A stretch of 64,000 bases of DNA from Ilyobacter polytropus DSM 2926 (GTDB lineage: Bacteria > Fusobacteriota > Fusobacteriia > Fusobacteriales > Fusobacteriaceae), in contig NC_014632.1 of the NCBI RefSeq assembly GCF_000165505.1, forward strand, positions 496,001 to 560,000, given 5' to 3'. The stretch's first letter is position 1. Every line of letters starts with the position of its first letter. The position numbers and the translations under genes were made by a program. This document shows, piece by piece, positions 34,279 through 42,574 of this stretch. The notes below the pieces were generated by a model. That model had not been told where the DNA came from. It made no database searches and saw nothing but the letters and a program-made list of their open reading frames with translations.

Positions 34279-35406
34279 ATGATAAATAAAGCAGATGTAA
34301 TTATAATAGGAAGTGGAGTTATAGGGAATGCCACTGCATATAATCTTGCAAAAGCAGGGAAATCCGTTATTGTACTGGAAAAAGATGAAAGCATCGGTGA
34401 CGGGGGATCGACACGTAACGGTGGAGGTGTGAGACAGTCTGGGCGTCATTCTGCCGAGCTTCCACTGGCAATGTACGGTGTAAAAAATCTTTGGCCAAAC
34501 CTTTCTGAGGAATTGGGAGTAGATGTTGAGTACTATCAAGAAGGGAATCTTCGGTTGGGGAAGACTGAAGAACATCTGAAAGTACTGCAGGGAATAGTGG
34601 ACAGAAGTAAAGCCTTAGGTTTGGATCTAAAAATGGTAGAAGGAGACGAGGCCAGAGAAATATGTCCTTACCTCTCTGATGAAGTTATAGGGGCGAGCTG
34701 GTGTCCTACAGATGGCCACGCGAACCCTATGCTGGTCACTTTGGGATATTATAAAAAAGCCCGTGAACTTGGTGCCTGTTTTATTACAGGGGAAGAAGTT
34801 GTCGAGATAAAGAAAATTAAAGGTAAAGCCCGGCAGGTAGTGACAAAAGAAAATATTTATGAAGGGGATAAAATCATCCTTGCAGCAGGATATGGAAGCC
34901 GTAAAATTGCAGAAACAGTAGGTGTCGATGTACCGATGAATCCTATTTTAATGGAAGTATTGGTCACAGAAGCACAATCTCCGATGTTTTATCAGATGCT
35001 GGGAACAGCAGAAGCGGATTTTTATGGACACCAAAGTACCCACGGTTCCTTTGTTTTTGGAGGAACTTCAGGACATGAAGCCTTTAACAAAGATGGTGGA
35101 ATCCATGCTACTAACAGTAAAACAGCATCGGCAGTCTGCAGAGGGATCATGAAGTATTTTCCTGATTTAGGTGATCTTAAGATCATCCGTACATGGGCCG
35201 GACATCTAGATTATTGTGTAGACGGTATCCCTGTAATGAGTCATGTGGAGGAAGTTCCGGGACTCATTCTTGCATGTGCTTTTTCAGGGCACGGATTTGG
35301 TATCGCACCTACTGTAGGGATGCTGCTTAGTGAAATGGCGATGGATAAAGAGACAACACTGGATGTGACTCCGTTCAGATATGACAGATTTAAAGCTAAA
35401 ATATAG
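34279..35406 (+). CDS. FAD-dependent amino-acid oxidoreductase catalytic subunit (DAO family, HcnC-like)
   Basis: This 375-residue protein has the FAD motif ADVIIIGSGVIGNATAYNLAKAG, GGGVRQSGRHSAELP and a C-terminal FSGHGFGIAPTVGMLLSE, typical of the D-amino-acid/glycine/sarcosine oxidase superfamily. With the 2Fe-2S and FAD/Fe-S subunits it resembles the heteromeric proline, hydroxyproline, opine and glycine (cyanide-forming) dehydrogenases, which oxidise a C-N bond to an imine. The start at 34279 follows GAAGGGGTGAGAAG and leaves 4 bases after the previous stop. Confidence 0.85.
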   Translation: MINKADVIIIGSGVIGNATAYNLAKAGKSVIVLEKDESIGDGGSTRNGGGVRQSGRHSAELPLAMYGVKNLWPNLSEELGVDVEYYQEGNLRLGKTEEHLKVLQGIVDRSKALGLDLKMVEGDEAREICPYLSDEVIGASWCPTDGHANPMLVTLGYYKKARELGACFITGEEVVEIKKIKGKARQVVTKENIYEGDKIILAAGYGSRKIAETVGVDVPMNPILMEVLVTEAQSPMFYQMLGTAEADFYGHQSTHGSFVFGGTSGHEAFNKDGGIHATNSKTASAVCRGIMKYFPDLGDLKIIRTWAGHLDYCVDGIPVMSHVEEVPGLILACAFSGHGFGIAPTVGMLLSEMAMDKETTLDVTPFRYDRFKAKI

Positions 35407-35440
35407 ATGATTTAAAATTTAAAAATGTGGAGGAAAATAT

Positions 35441-35833
35441 ATGGAAATGGTAAGAACAAATTATTCTTCAGGTGCACCTTTAGAAGAAAAAGCAGGATAT
35501 TCAAGAATGGTTACAGTGGGACCTTTTGTATATTTAGGAGGGACAACATCTGTAAAACCAGATGGAACAGTACACGGTGAAGATGACCCTTATGAACAGA
35601 CAAAATTTATTTTTGATAAATTATTGAAAATTATGGAAAAAGCAGATTCCGGAGCTGAAAATGTCGTAAAAGTAAAAGCCTATGTTACTGATATGAAATA
35701 TGCTCCTGAAGTTGCGAGGGCTTATTCTGAATACTTTTTAAATATAAAACCACTTTTTACTATGGTTGGTACAACTATGCTTAACCGTCCAACTCAGTTA
35801 GTTGAGATTGAAATGGATGCAATAAAATATTAA
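35441..35833 (+). CDS. RidA/YjgF/YER057c-family enamine/imine deaminase
   Basis: This 130-residue protein shows the RidA pattern: YSRMVTVGPFVYLGGTT, AENVVKVKAYVTDM and a C-terminal NRPTQLVEIEMDA with the conserved arginine. RidA proteins hydrolyse reactive imine/enamine intermediates to keto acids plus ammonia. That suits the position after an imine-forming FAD dehydrogenase. Start ATG 35441 with GGAGG. A terminator-like hairpin follows. Confidence 0.9.
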   Translation: MEMVRTNYSSGAPLEEKAGYSRMVTVGPFVYLGGTTSVKPDGTVHGEDDPYEQTKFIFDKLLKIMEKADSGAENVVKVKAYVTDMKYAPEVARAYSEYFLNIKPLFTMVGTTMLNRPTQLVEIEMDAIKY

Positions 35834-35865
35834 TTCACATAAATAAAATAATTAATTGAAAAAGG

Positions 35866-35896
35866 AAAAACCGGGCCTAATTAGGCTCGGTTTTTT
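35866..35896 (+). terminator. Terminator after the RidA gene
   Basis: AAAACCGgGCCT pairs with AGGCtCGGTTTT around AATT, followed by T6. It ends the dehydrogenase operon before the alcohol dehydrogenase gene. Confidence 0.75.
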
Positions 35897-35966
35897 ACTG
35901 GATAATTGTAGTGATAACAGAACAATACAGCCTTCAGGCTATATTTTAATATGTAGGAGGAAAAAG

Positions 35967-37115
35967 ATGAATTTTATTTTTGATATACCAGCAACTGTAT
36001 TTTTTGGAGATAATAAAATAGTAGAAACAGGTAACTTATTAAAAGGTTTTGGTACAACTAAAACGATGATTGTTTGTGATAAAGCTATGTTAGACTTAGG
36101 GTTTGTAGATAAGGTTATTAGTTCGCTTGAAGAAGAAAATATAGAATATGTTATTTTTGATTCGGTTATGCCAAACCCCACAGATGTATTGATGCATGAA
36201 GGTGCTAAAATTGCTGAAGAAAAAAATATTAATTCTTTCGTTGCAATTGGTGGTGGAAGTGTTATGGACAGTGCTAAAGCTATTAATATTTTACTTACTA
36301 ATAAAGGTAAGATAGCTGATTATGAAGGGATAAACAAAGTTGCAATATCTACACTGCCGTTGATTATGATTCCGACAACATCAGGGACTGCCAGTGAAGT
36401 GACCTCTGTGAGTGTTGTGACAGACACAAAACGTCACAAGAAAATGGTCATTGCCGGTCAATTTGTTGGTGGGAATATAGCACTATGTGATCCAAGCTTA
36501 ACTATGAAACTGCCAAAAGGCATAACTGCTTCTACTGGTATGGATGCATTAACTCATGCAATAGAGGCTTATGTTTCCAAATGGGCATCCCCTGTAACAG
36601 ATGCCATGGCATTAAAATCAATTAAATTGATAATGGAGAGCCTTGAAGAAGCTGTTCTTAAAAGTAGTAAAATATCTAGAGAGAAAATGATGTTAGGGAG
36701 TGTTACAGCAGGAATGGCTTTTAACTCTGCATTGTTAGGGTTAGTACATTCTCTGGCTCATCCGCTTAGTGCTCATTATGATATTGCTCATGGGGTAGCC
36801 AATGCTATTTTTCTACCTTATGTAGTTGAGTATAATATTGAAACCTTCGGAGATAAACTTAAGCCTTTGGCTGAATCCATGGGTATTGAAATTGGTGGAC
36901 TTGATGAGAAAACATTGGCTGACTCGGTTGTAAATAAGCTGATAGATTTATCAGAAACCATAAAGATTCCAAAGCTCAAATCATTAAATATTCCAAAAGA
37001 AGATTTTAAAATGCTCGCAGAAGAAGCGATGCTTGAAATGAGTACGATGACTAATCCTAAGGAAACAAATGTTGATGATTTGATTATGATAATTGAAAAA
37101 GCATACTTGAGATAA
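35967..37115 (+). CDS. Iron-containing alcohol dehydrogenase
   Basis: This 382-residue protein belongs to the group III Fe-dependent alcohol dehydrogenases: GGGSVMDSAKAI for NAD binding, PTTSGTASEVT, and metal ligands in MDALTHAIEAYVS and LAHPLSAHYDIAHGVANAI. It would reduce an aldehyde or oxo acid made by the preceding pathway to an alcohol, disposing of NADH (inference). ATG 35967 follows TAGGAGG; the longer open frame from 35856 runs through the terminator. No promoter is clear, so readthrough past the hairpin is possible. Confidence 0.88.
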   Translation: MNFIFDIPATVFFGDNKIVETGNLLKGFGTTKTMIVCDKAMLDLGFVDKVISSLEEENIEYVIFDSVMPNPTDVLMHEGAKIAEEKNINSFVAIGGGSVMDSAKAINILLTNKGKIADYEGINKVAISTLPLIMIPTTSGTASEVTSVSVVTDTKRHKKMVIAGQFVGGNIALCDPSLTMKLPKGITASTGMDALTHAIEAYVSKWASPVTDAMALKSIKLIMESLEEAVLKSSKISREKMMLGSVTAGMAFNSALLGLVHSLAHPLSAHYDIAHGVANAIFLPYVVEYNIETFGDKLKPLAESMGIEIGGLDEKTLADSVVNKLIDLSETIKIPKLKSLNIPKEDFKMLAEEAMLEMSTMTNPKETNVDDLIMIIEKAYLR

Positions 37116-37423
37116 AAAGATACAATAATAAGTATGGGAAATTTTATCTTCTATTTTTTAATTGTGCAAAAAATATTTTAGATTACAATTCCCATAGAAT
37201 AACCCCTAAAAAATAAACTTAAAAAGATCTAGAATCCTAAATATCTATTCTAAATATATTAGGAGTACTCATGAAAACATATTATTAAGATTATATTAAG
37301 CTCGTTCAGGACGAATCAGTAGATATAAATATTGATAAAATAATGATATAATAAAATATGAGCTCGGAAGGATTTTGAATATTATATCCTTATAGGATTG
37401 TAAGATTAAAAAAAGGGGAAATT
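37116..37423. other. Intergenic region before the PucR gene
   Basis: It contains an inverted pair TATGGGAA/TTCCCATA (about 37133-37197), a second imperfect hairpin (TCCTAA/TTAGGA, about 37230-37264) and, after a TTAGGAG site, an ATG frame at 37271 that stops after five codons and reopens for 20 more. No gene is called. Confidence 0.45.
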
Positions 37424-38602
37424 ATGGCTATAAAATTAAGTGAATTATATAAATCTACTAGCAGAAAAAATATGAAATTAATTGCCGGTAAAAATGGTAT
37501 TAATAATATTGTTACATGGGCACATATGATTGAAAGTATTGAAACATCAATTTTCTTGGATGGTAAGGAGTTGGCTTTTATAACTGGTATTGCTCTAGAA
37601 AAAGTTGATATAGAGGAGAAATTATATGAGCTAGTTGAGCATACTTATAAACATAAGGCCAGCGGCATAGTTATAAATACAGGTCCGTATATTGAAAAAA
37701 TACCAGAGGATGTTATACAGTTCTGCAATGAAAATAATTTTCCACTTTTTGAAGTTCCATGGCATACTCATTTGGCTAATCTTATGAAAGATTTTTGCTA
37801 TCAAATAACCCTATCAGATAAAACTACCCTCGAACTGTCAAGTGCTCTAAATAATGCGATCTTTTTTCCAAGCCAACATGAACTCTATATTCCCTACTTA
37901 GAAAGCAAAGGTTTTAGAACTATATGGCCATATTGCGTTGTTCTTATAGAAATATTTGAGCGAGACGGAATAACGGCAGTTAATAGTAAAAAGAGAATTA
38001 AACTTTTAAGATTCATAGAAAATATTTTGTACTCCTACGAAAGAACTATCATTTATGATGTGGATGCTAAGATTACTCTTGCTTTCGCCAATTATACTCA
38101 AGAAGAAATAAAAAATATACTTGATGAAATAAAAAAAAGATGTATGGAAATATTGAAAAAAGATGAAAAAATATATTTATGTGTTGGAGAAAATACTAAA
38201 AATATCCAATGTATTGCAAAAAGTGCTCGGCAAGCAATGGATGTATTGAAACTCCAAAGAAAAAAAGAAATTTATGATAAGGTCAGTATGTATAGTGATT
38301 TGGGGGCGTACAAACTACTCTTGGCAATAGAAGATAAAGAAATTATTAAAAAATACTTCCGAGAAACCATAGAGGAACTTGTTAAAAATGATGAATTAAA
38401 GGGGACAGATTACTTAACAGTATTAGAAAGTTATCTTAGAAATAGCGGAAGCATCAAAGCAGTTTCTGAAGAACTTTTTTATCATAAAAATACCGTGTGC
38501 TATAAATTGTCCAAAATTGAGGGTATACTAGGGTGTAATTTATCCTACTTAGATAATAGAATGACATATAGGTTGGCTCTTATGATAATGGATATAATTT
38601 AA
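37424..38602 (+). CDS. PucR-family transcriptional regulator
   Basis: This 392-residue protein has the N-terminal PucR/CdhR ligand-binding domain (LSELYKSTSRKNMKLIAGKNG) and the C-terminal PucR helix-turn-helix (YLRNSGSIKAVSEELFYHKNTVCYKLSKIEGILG). These regulators usually activate catabolic operons for purines, amino acids or alcohols. Its place right after the oxidation cluster suggests it controls that cluster. ATG 37424 with AAAGGGG upstream. Confidence 0.88.
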   Translation: MAIKLSELYKSTSRKNMKLIAGKNGINNIVTWAHMIESIETSIFLDGKELAFITGIALEKVDIEEKLYELVEHTYKHKASGIVINTGPYIEKIPEDVIQFCNENNFPLFEVPWHTHLANLMKDFCYQITLSDKTTLELSSALNNAIFFPSQHELYIPYLESKGFRTIWPYCVVLIEIFERDGITAVNSKKRIKLLRFIENILYSYERTIIYDVDAKITLAFANYTQEEIKNILDEIKKRCMEILKKDEKIYLCVGENTKNIQCIAKSARQAMDVLKLQRKKEIYDKVSMYSDLGAYKLLLAIEDKEIIKKYFRETIEELVKNDELKGTDYLTVLESYLRNSGSIKAVSEELFYHKNTVCYKLSKIEGILGCNLSYLDNRMTYRLALMIMDII

Positions 38603-38731
38603 AAAATATTTTAGAACCTCTGCCGGGAGGTCCTTTTGTAATGTTAATCTATTCAATGATAAGATGTAAAATTCTATATAAAAATTCATTTTTTATGATA
38701 TGATGTAAAAAAAATAGGCAGGTAATAATTT

Positions 38732-39463
38732 ATGATTGATAGAAATTCAAGAACACCTATATATGTCCAAATAGAAAAATATTTTTTAGAACTAATTCAA
38801 GAAAATAAGATAAAAGTCGGAGAGCAGTTTCCATCTGAGACTGTTCTGTCAAAAGAACTTGGTGTAAGCAGAATGACAATAAGACAGGCAATAAATAGTC
38901 TTGTTATAAACGGTTATCTCGTTAGAAGTAGGGGGAAAGGTACTTTCGTTAAAGAAAGAGATACTAAAAAAATAGAGTTACCGTTGGATAAACTTCGAAA
39001 TTTTTCAAAAGAAGTGCAAAAATCTGGTAAAGAACCTGTAAATATAGTTGTGGTCTTTAAGCTGACAGAAGCACCATTAAATATTTCTAAAATTTTAAAG
39101 ATAGCAGATGGGGAAAAAGTTTTTTATATGGAAAGACTTAGGTGTTTGGGCGATGTACCAGCAGTATTAGAACAGACATATATGCGTAATGATCTTTTTG
39201 ACGATCTTACAGAGGATGTCATACTTTCTTCTAAATATAAATATATTCAAGAAAAAGGTTATAAGATAAAAGAAAGTAAGAGAGAAATCATGGCCGAAAT
39301 TCCATTGGAAAATGTAGCAAGTCTTTTAAAATTAAATAGAAATGAGCCTGTTCTCAAGGCTAAATCCATAACTTTTTTAGCCGATGGAACCCCTTTTGAA
39401 TACTCGGAAATAAGCTATAATCAAAAAAAATATAAGTTCACTTTGATAGCAGAATATGATTAA
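38732..39463 (+). CDS. GntR-family (HutC subfamily) regulator with UTRA domain
   Basis: This 243-residue protein has an N-terminal winged helix (IYVQIEKYFLELIQENKIKVGEQFPSETVLSKELGVSRMTIRQAI) and a C-terminal UTRA sugar-phosphate-binding domain (about 90-240). The GH4/PTS operon begins 136 bases downstream, and its promoter is overlapped by the palindrome AATTGTCTAGACAATT, of the TTGT-N4-ACAA form bound by relatives such as TreR. It is therefore probably a repressor released by a phosphorylated sugar. E. coli mngR, controlling mannosylglycerate uptake, is of the same regulator type. Confidence 0.9.
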   Translation: MIDRNSRTPIYVQIEKYFLELIQENKIKVGEQFPSETVLSKELGVSRMTIRQAINSLVINGYLVRSRGKGTFVKERDTKKIELPLDKLRNFSKEVQKSGKEPVNIVVVFKLTEAPLNISKILKIADGEKVFYMERLRCLGDVPAVLEQTYMRNDLFDDLTEDVILSSKYKYIQEKGYKIKESKREIMAEIPLENVASLLKLNRNEPVLKAKSITFLADGTPFEYSEISYNQKKYKFTLIAEYD

Positions 39464-39499
39464 AAACACACAATGGCTGTTCTAAAAAAAAACTTTATG

Positions 39500-39528
39500 T
39501 TGACAGAATTGTTTTTTTTAACTATACT
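39500..39528 (+). promoter_or_regulatory. Promoter of the GH4/PTS operon
   Basis: TTGACA (39500-39505), 17 bases, TATACT (39523-39528). Confidence 0.75.
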
Positions 39529-39530
39529 TG

Positions 39531-39546
39531 AATTGTCTAGACAATT
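39531..39546. promoter_or_regulatory. Operator palindrome AATTGTCTAGACAATT
   Basis: A perfect 16-bp palindrome directly after the -10 box, covering the predicted transcription start. A further half site (TAGACAA) follows at 39546-39552. Expected to bind the neighbouring GntR/UTRA protein. Confidence 0.7.
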
Positions 39547-39598
39547 AGACAACTTGGAAATTTGTTAAATTTGTAATATATTTTTAAAGAGGAGTGAG

Positions 39599-40927
39599 AT
39601 GATGGATAAGAGATTTAATATTGTATTAGTCGGTGGAGGATCTACATGGACTCCAGGAATTTTAAAGGCAATTTGTAAAAAACAGAAAGATTTTCCTTTA
39701 GCGAGTATAGTATTATATGATGTTGATGAAGAAAGGCAGGAGGTTATTGGAAAGTTTGGAGAAATTCTTTTTAGGGAAGAATATCCAGAAGCAAAATTTA
39801 TTTATACAACGGATAAAAAGGTAGCTTTTACAGATATGGATTTTGTATTCTGCCAAATGAGGACAGGCGGATATCCAATGAGAGAACTAGATGAAAAGAT
39901 ACCATTAAGTGAGGGTGTTATTGGTCAAGAAACTTGTGGTCCAGGAGGATTTGCATACGGTATGAGATCAATAAGAGATATGATAGAATTAGTTAATGAC
40001 GTAAGAGAAATGTCTCCAGATGCTTGGATACTAAACTATACAAATCCTGCCGCTATAGTAGCAGATGCTTTAAACAGGGTATTTCCTGATGATAAAAAAA
40101 TTCTCAACATCTGTGATCAGCCGGTAAATCTTTTGAGGTCATATGGAAGGTTGCTTGATATGGATCCAAGTGAATTTGAACCTGTATATTTTGGACTCAA
40201 TCACTTTGGATGGTTTACACACCTGTATAATAAGAATGGTGTAGACATGGCACCTAAGTTAAAGGAGATAATTACGACTGGTGGATTTATTCCTGTAGAT
40301 GCCGAACAGAGAGATCAATCTTGGCTCGATACATATGCAATGGTTAGAGATATGCTGGTAGACTTCCCGGAATATCTACCGAATACTTATCTTCAATATT
40401 ATTTATATCCTGATTATAAAGCAAATAAGTTAGATCCTAATTATACAAGAGCCAATGAGGTAATGAACGGAAGAGAAAAGAGAGTGTTCCAGGAGTGTAG
40501 AGATGCTGTAAATGCCGGAACAACAAAGCTTTCTGATGTAGTTCACAATGATGCTCATGGTGATATGATTGTTGAAGTAGCTGAGGCTATTGCATTTAAT
40601 AAAAATAAAACATATATTGTTATTATTCAAAATAATGGACTTGTTGAAAATGTTCCTAACGATGCCATGGTAGAAGTAGCTGCGTCACTAGGGATAAATG
40701 GTCCCAAACCTTACGGTGTTGGAAAAGTAGATACTTTTTATAAGGCTATGATAGAAAATCAATTTGCATATGAGAGACTAACTGTGGAGGCTTACTTTGA
40801 AGGGTCATATAATAAGGCACTGAAAGCACTTACGCTAAACAGAACTGTTGTTGATGCAAAAAAAGGAAGGAAAATATTGGATAAACTTATTGATGCTAAT
40901 AAGGATTATTGGCCTAAATTAGTGTAG
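39599..40927 (+). CDS. GH4 6-phospho-alpha-glucosidase
   Basis: This 442-residue enzyme is close to fusobacterial MalH/GlvA: GGGSTWTPGI (NAD binding), GVIGQETCGPGGFAYGMRSI, NYTNPAAIVA, NICDQP (C172, D173) and GLNHFGW (H202). GH4 enzymes use NAD and Mn to split phosphorylated glycosides by a redox-elimination route. The CD-P motif is of the alpha-glucosidase subgroup (CDMP) rather than the CN-P motif of 6-phospho-beta-glucosidases; the third residue, Q for M, is unusual. The operon context suggests its aglycone may be glycerate. ATG 39599, or 39602, follows AGAGGAG. Confidence 0.9.
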   Translation: MMDKRFNIVLVGGGSTWTPGILKAICKKQKDFPLASIVLYDVDEERQEVIGKFGEILFREEYPEAKFIYTTDKKVAFTDMDFVFCQMRTGGYPMRELDEKIPLSEGVIGQETCGPGGFAYGMRSIRDMIELVNDVREMSPDAWILNYTNPAAIVADALNRVFPDDKKILNICDQPVNLLRSYGRLLDMDPSEFEPVYFGLNHFGWFTHLYNKNGVDMAPKLKEIITTGGFIPVDAEQRDQSWLDTYAMVRDMLVDFPEYLPNTYLQYYLYPDYKANKLDPNYTRANEVMNGREKRVFQECRDAVNAGTTKLSDVVHNDAHGDMIVEVAEAIAFNKNKTYIVIIQNNGLVENVPNDAMVEVAASLGINGPKPYGVGKVDTFYKAMIENQFAYERLTVEAYFEGSYNKALKALTLNRTVVDAKKGRKILDKLIDANKDYWPKLV

Positions 40928-40951
40928 AATAATTTGAAATAGGGGTGAATT

Positions 40952-42469
40952 ATGAAGGATAAGGTTATGAAATATCTGCAGGATTTTGGTAGAAGTTTAA
41001 TGTTACCAATTGCCCTCTTAGCAGCGGTGGGTATATTGTTTGGATTCACTGCTGCATTGAGTAGGCCGCAAATTAAAGATATGCTGCCCTTCCTTAATGG
41101 TGGTGGAGTAGCATATGTGCTTTTCTTGATTAGAACTATGAGTATTAAAATATTTGGTCTAATTCCTGTGCTATTTGCAATTTCTATTTCTTTGGGACTT
41201 GCAAAGAAAGAAAAAGAAATAGCTGCACTTGCAGGGTTTGTATGTTATTACACATTAATGTGGAGTTCAAGTTACATGGTAGCATCAAACTATATATCAT
41301 TTCCAAATTCAGCATTGGGAAGCGCCTTAGGACTAGGTGGAGTTCCTGAAATGGGAGCTGTCGGAGGAATGATAGCAGGTACACTCACTGCTTATATTCA
41401 CAATAAATATTATAATATTAATCTTCCTGTTGCTATAGCCTTCTTCGGAGGAAAAAGATTTGTGGCAATCGGGGTAATTATTGTGGGATCAATATTAGGT
41501 CAAATTCTTCCATTTATCTGGCTACCTATAAGTAATACAATACAATTTGTAGGTATTGGAATATCCAATCTGGGACTTTTTGGAACATTTCTATATGGTT
41601 TTTTAGAAAGACTTTTAATTCCTACTGGGTTGCATCATATTTTAAATGGTATATTCAGAACTACAGCTGTAGGTGGAGAACTAAATGGAACTGTTGGAGT
41701 ATGGAATATCTTCTTTGAGTATTTTGGTAAAGTAGATATAAACGAGTTGAAAGAATATACAAGATTTTTATCTCAGGGAAAAATTCCTTACATGGTATTC
41801 GGTCTACCTGCGGCGGCCCTAGCTATGTATAAAACCGCCCCAGAAGGTAAAAAGAAAACCACAGAGGCACTTCTTATAGCAGGAGTTCTTGCTTCTATGA
41901 CTACAGGAATTACAGAACCTTTAGAGTTTACATTTCTATTTATAGCTCCATTATTATTTGTTTTCCATTCGGTAATGGCTGGTCTATCATTTTTACTAAT
42001 GGATTTATTCAGTGTAGGAATTGGAAATACTCAAGGTGGTCTTATTGATCTATTGGTATATGGAACTCTGGTACCAGGCTCAAATTGGATATATCCAGTT
42101 ATAGTTGGTCTGGGTTACTCTGGAATATATTACTTTACCTTTAAATATTATTTCACCAAAAAAGGAATAATTATAGACTCAGGTGTAGAAAGCACGGAAA
42201 AATCATCTACAAATATATCCGAAAGCAAAGATGAAAAAACAGCATTAATAATAGATGGTCTCGGTGGAGATTCTAATATAGTGTCGGTGGACAACTGTTT
42301 TACTAGACTTAGACTTGAGGTTAAGAATTCAAAAGACATTGACGAAGTGAAACTAAAATCAACTGGTGCAGCAGGAATAAAGATAATTTCTGAGACACAG
42401 GTGCAAGTTATATATGGTCCGAAAGTAAATATTATAGCAAGTGGGGTCAAGGATCATTTAGGTTATTAA
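40952..42469 (+). CDS. PTS enzyme IICB, glucose/alpha-glucoside type
   Basis: This 505-residue protein has a membrane IIC domain (about 1-400; SLMLPIALLAAVGILFG, GLHHILNGIF, TGITEPLEFTFLF) and a C-terminal IIB domain with the phospho-cysteine C449 in DNCFTRLRL. It imports and phosphorylates a glucoside-type substrate. No IIA is fused; the Glc-type IIA is encoded at 43760. It starts 24 bases after the GH4 gene, so uptake and hydrolysis are coupled. Confidence 0.92.
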   Translation: MKDKVMKYLQDFGRSLMLPIALLAAVGILFGFTAALSRPQIKDMLPFLNGGGVAYVLFLIRTMSIKIFGLIPVLFAISISLGLAKKEKEIAALAGFVCYYTLMWSSSYMVASNYISFPNSALGSALGLGGVPEMGAVGGMIAGTLTAYIHNKYYNINLPVAIAFFGGKRFVAIGVIIVGSILGQILPFIWLPISNTIQFVGIGISNLGLFGTFLYGFLERLLIPTGLHHILNGIFRTTAVGGELNGTVGVWNIFFEYFGKVDINELKEYTRFLSQGKIPYMVFGLPAAALAMYKTAPEGKKKTTEALLIAGVLASMTTGITEPLEFTFLFIAPLLFVFHSVMAGLSFLLMDLFSVGIGNTQGGLIDLLVYGTLVPGSNWIYPVIVGLGYSGIYYFTFKYYFTKKGIIIDSGVESTEKSSTNISESKDEKTALIIDGLGGDSNIVSVDNCFTRLRLEVKNSKDIDEVKLKSTGAAGIKIISETQVQVIYGPKVNIIASGVKDHLGY

Positions 42470-42472
42470 ATT

Positions 42473-42500
42473 AAAAAGGATAGAGGTGTCTATCCTTTTT
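42473..42500 (+). terminator. Hairpin between IICB and glycerate kinase
   Basis: AAAAAGGATAGA (42473-42484) pairs perfectly with TCTATCCTTTTT (42489-42500) around GGTG. It can act as a partial terminator, lowering expression of the two downstream genes; no strong promoter follows it. Confidence 0.65.
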
Positions 42501-42574
42501 AATATTAGATATTTTAAAATTAAAGATTTCTTTGAATAATCTAAGTCTGGTTGTATTTGGGGGTAAGGATTTTA

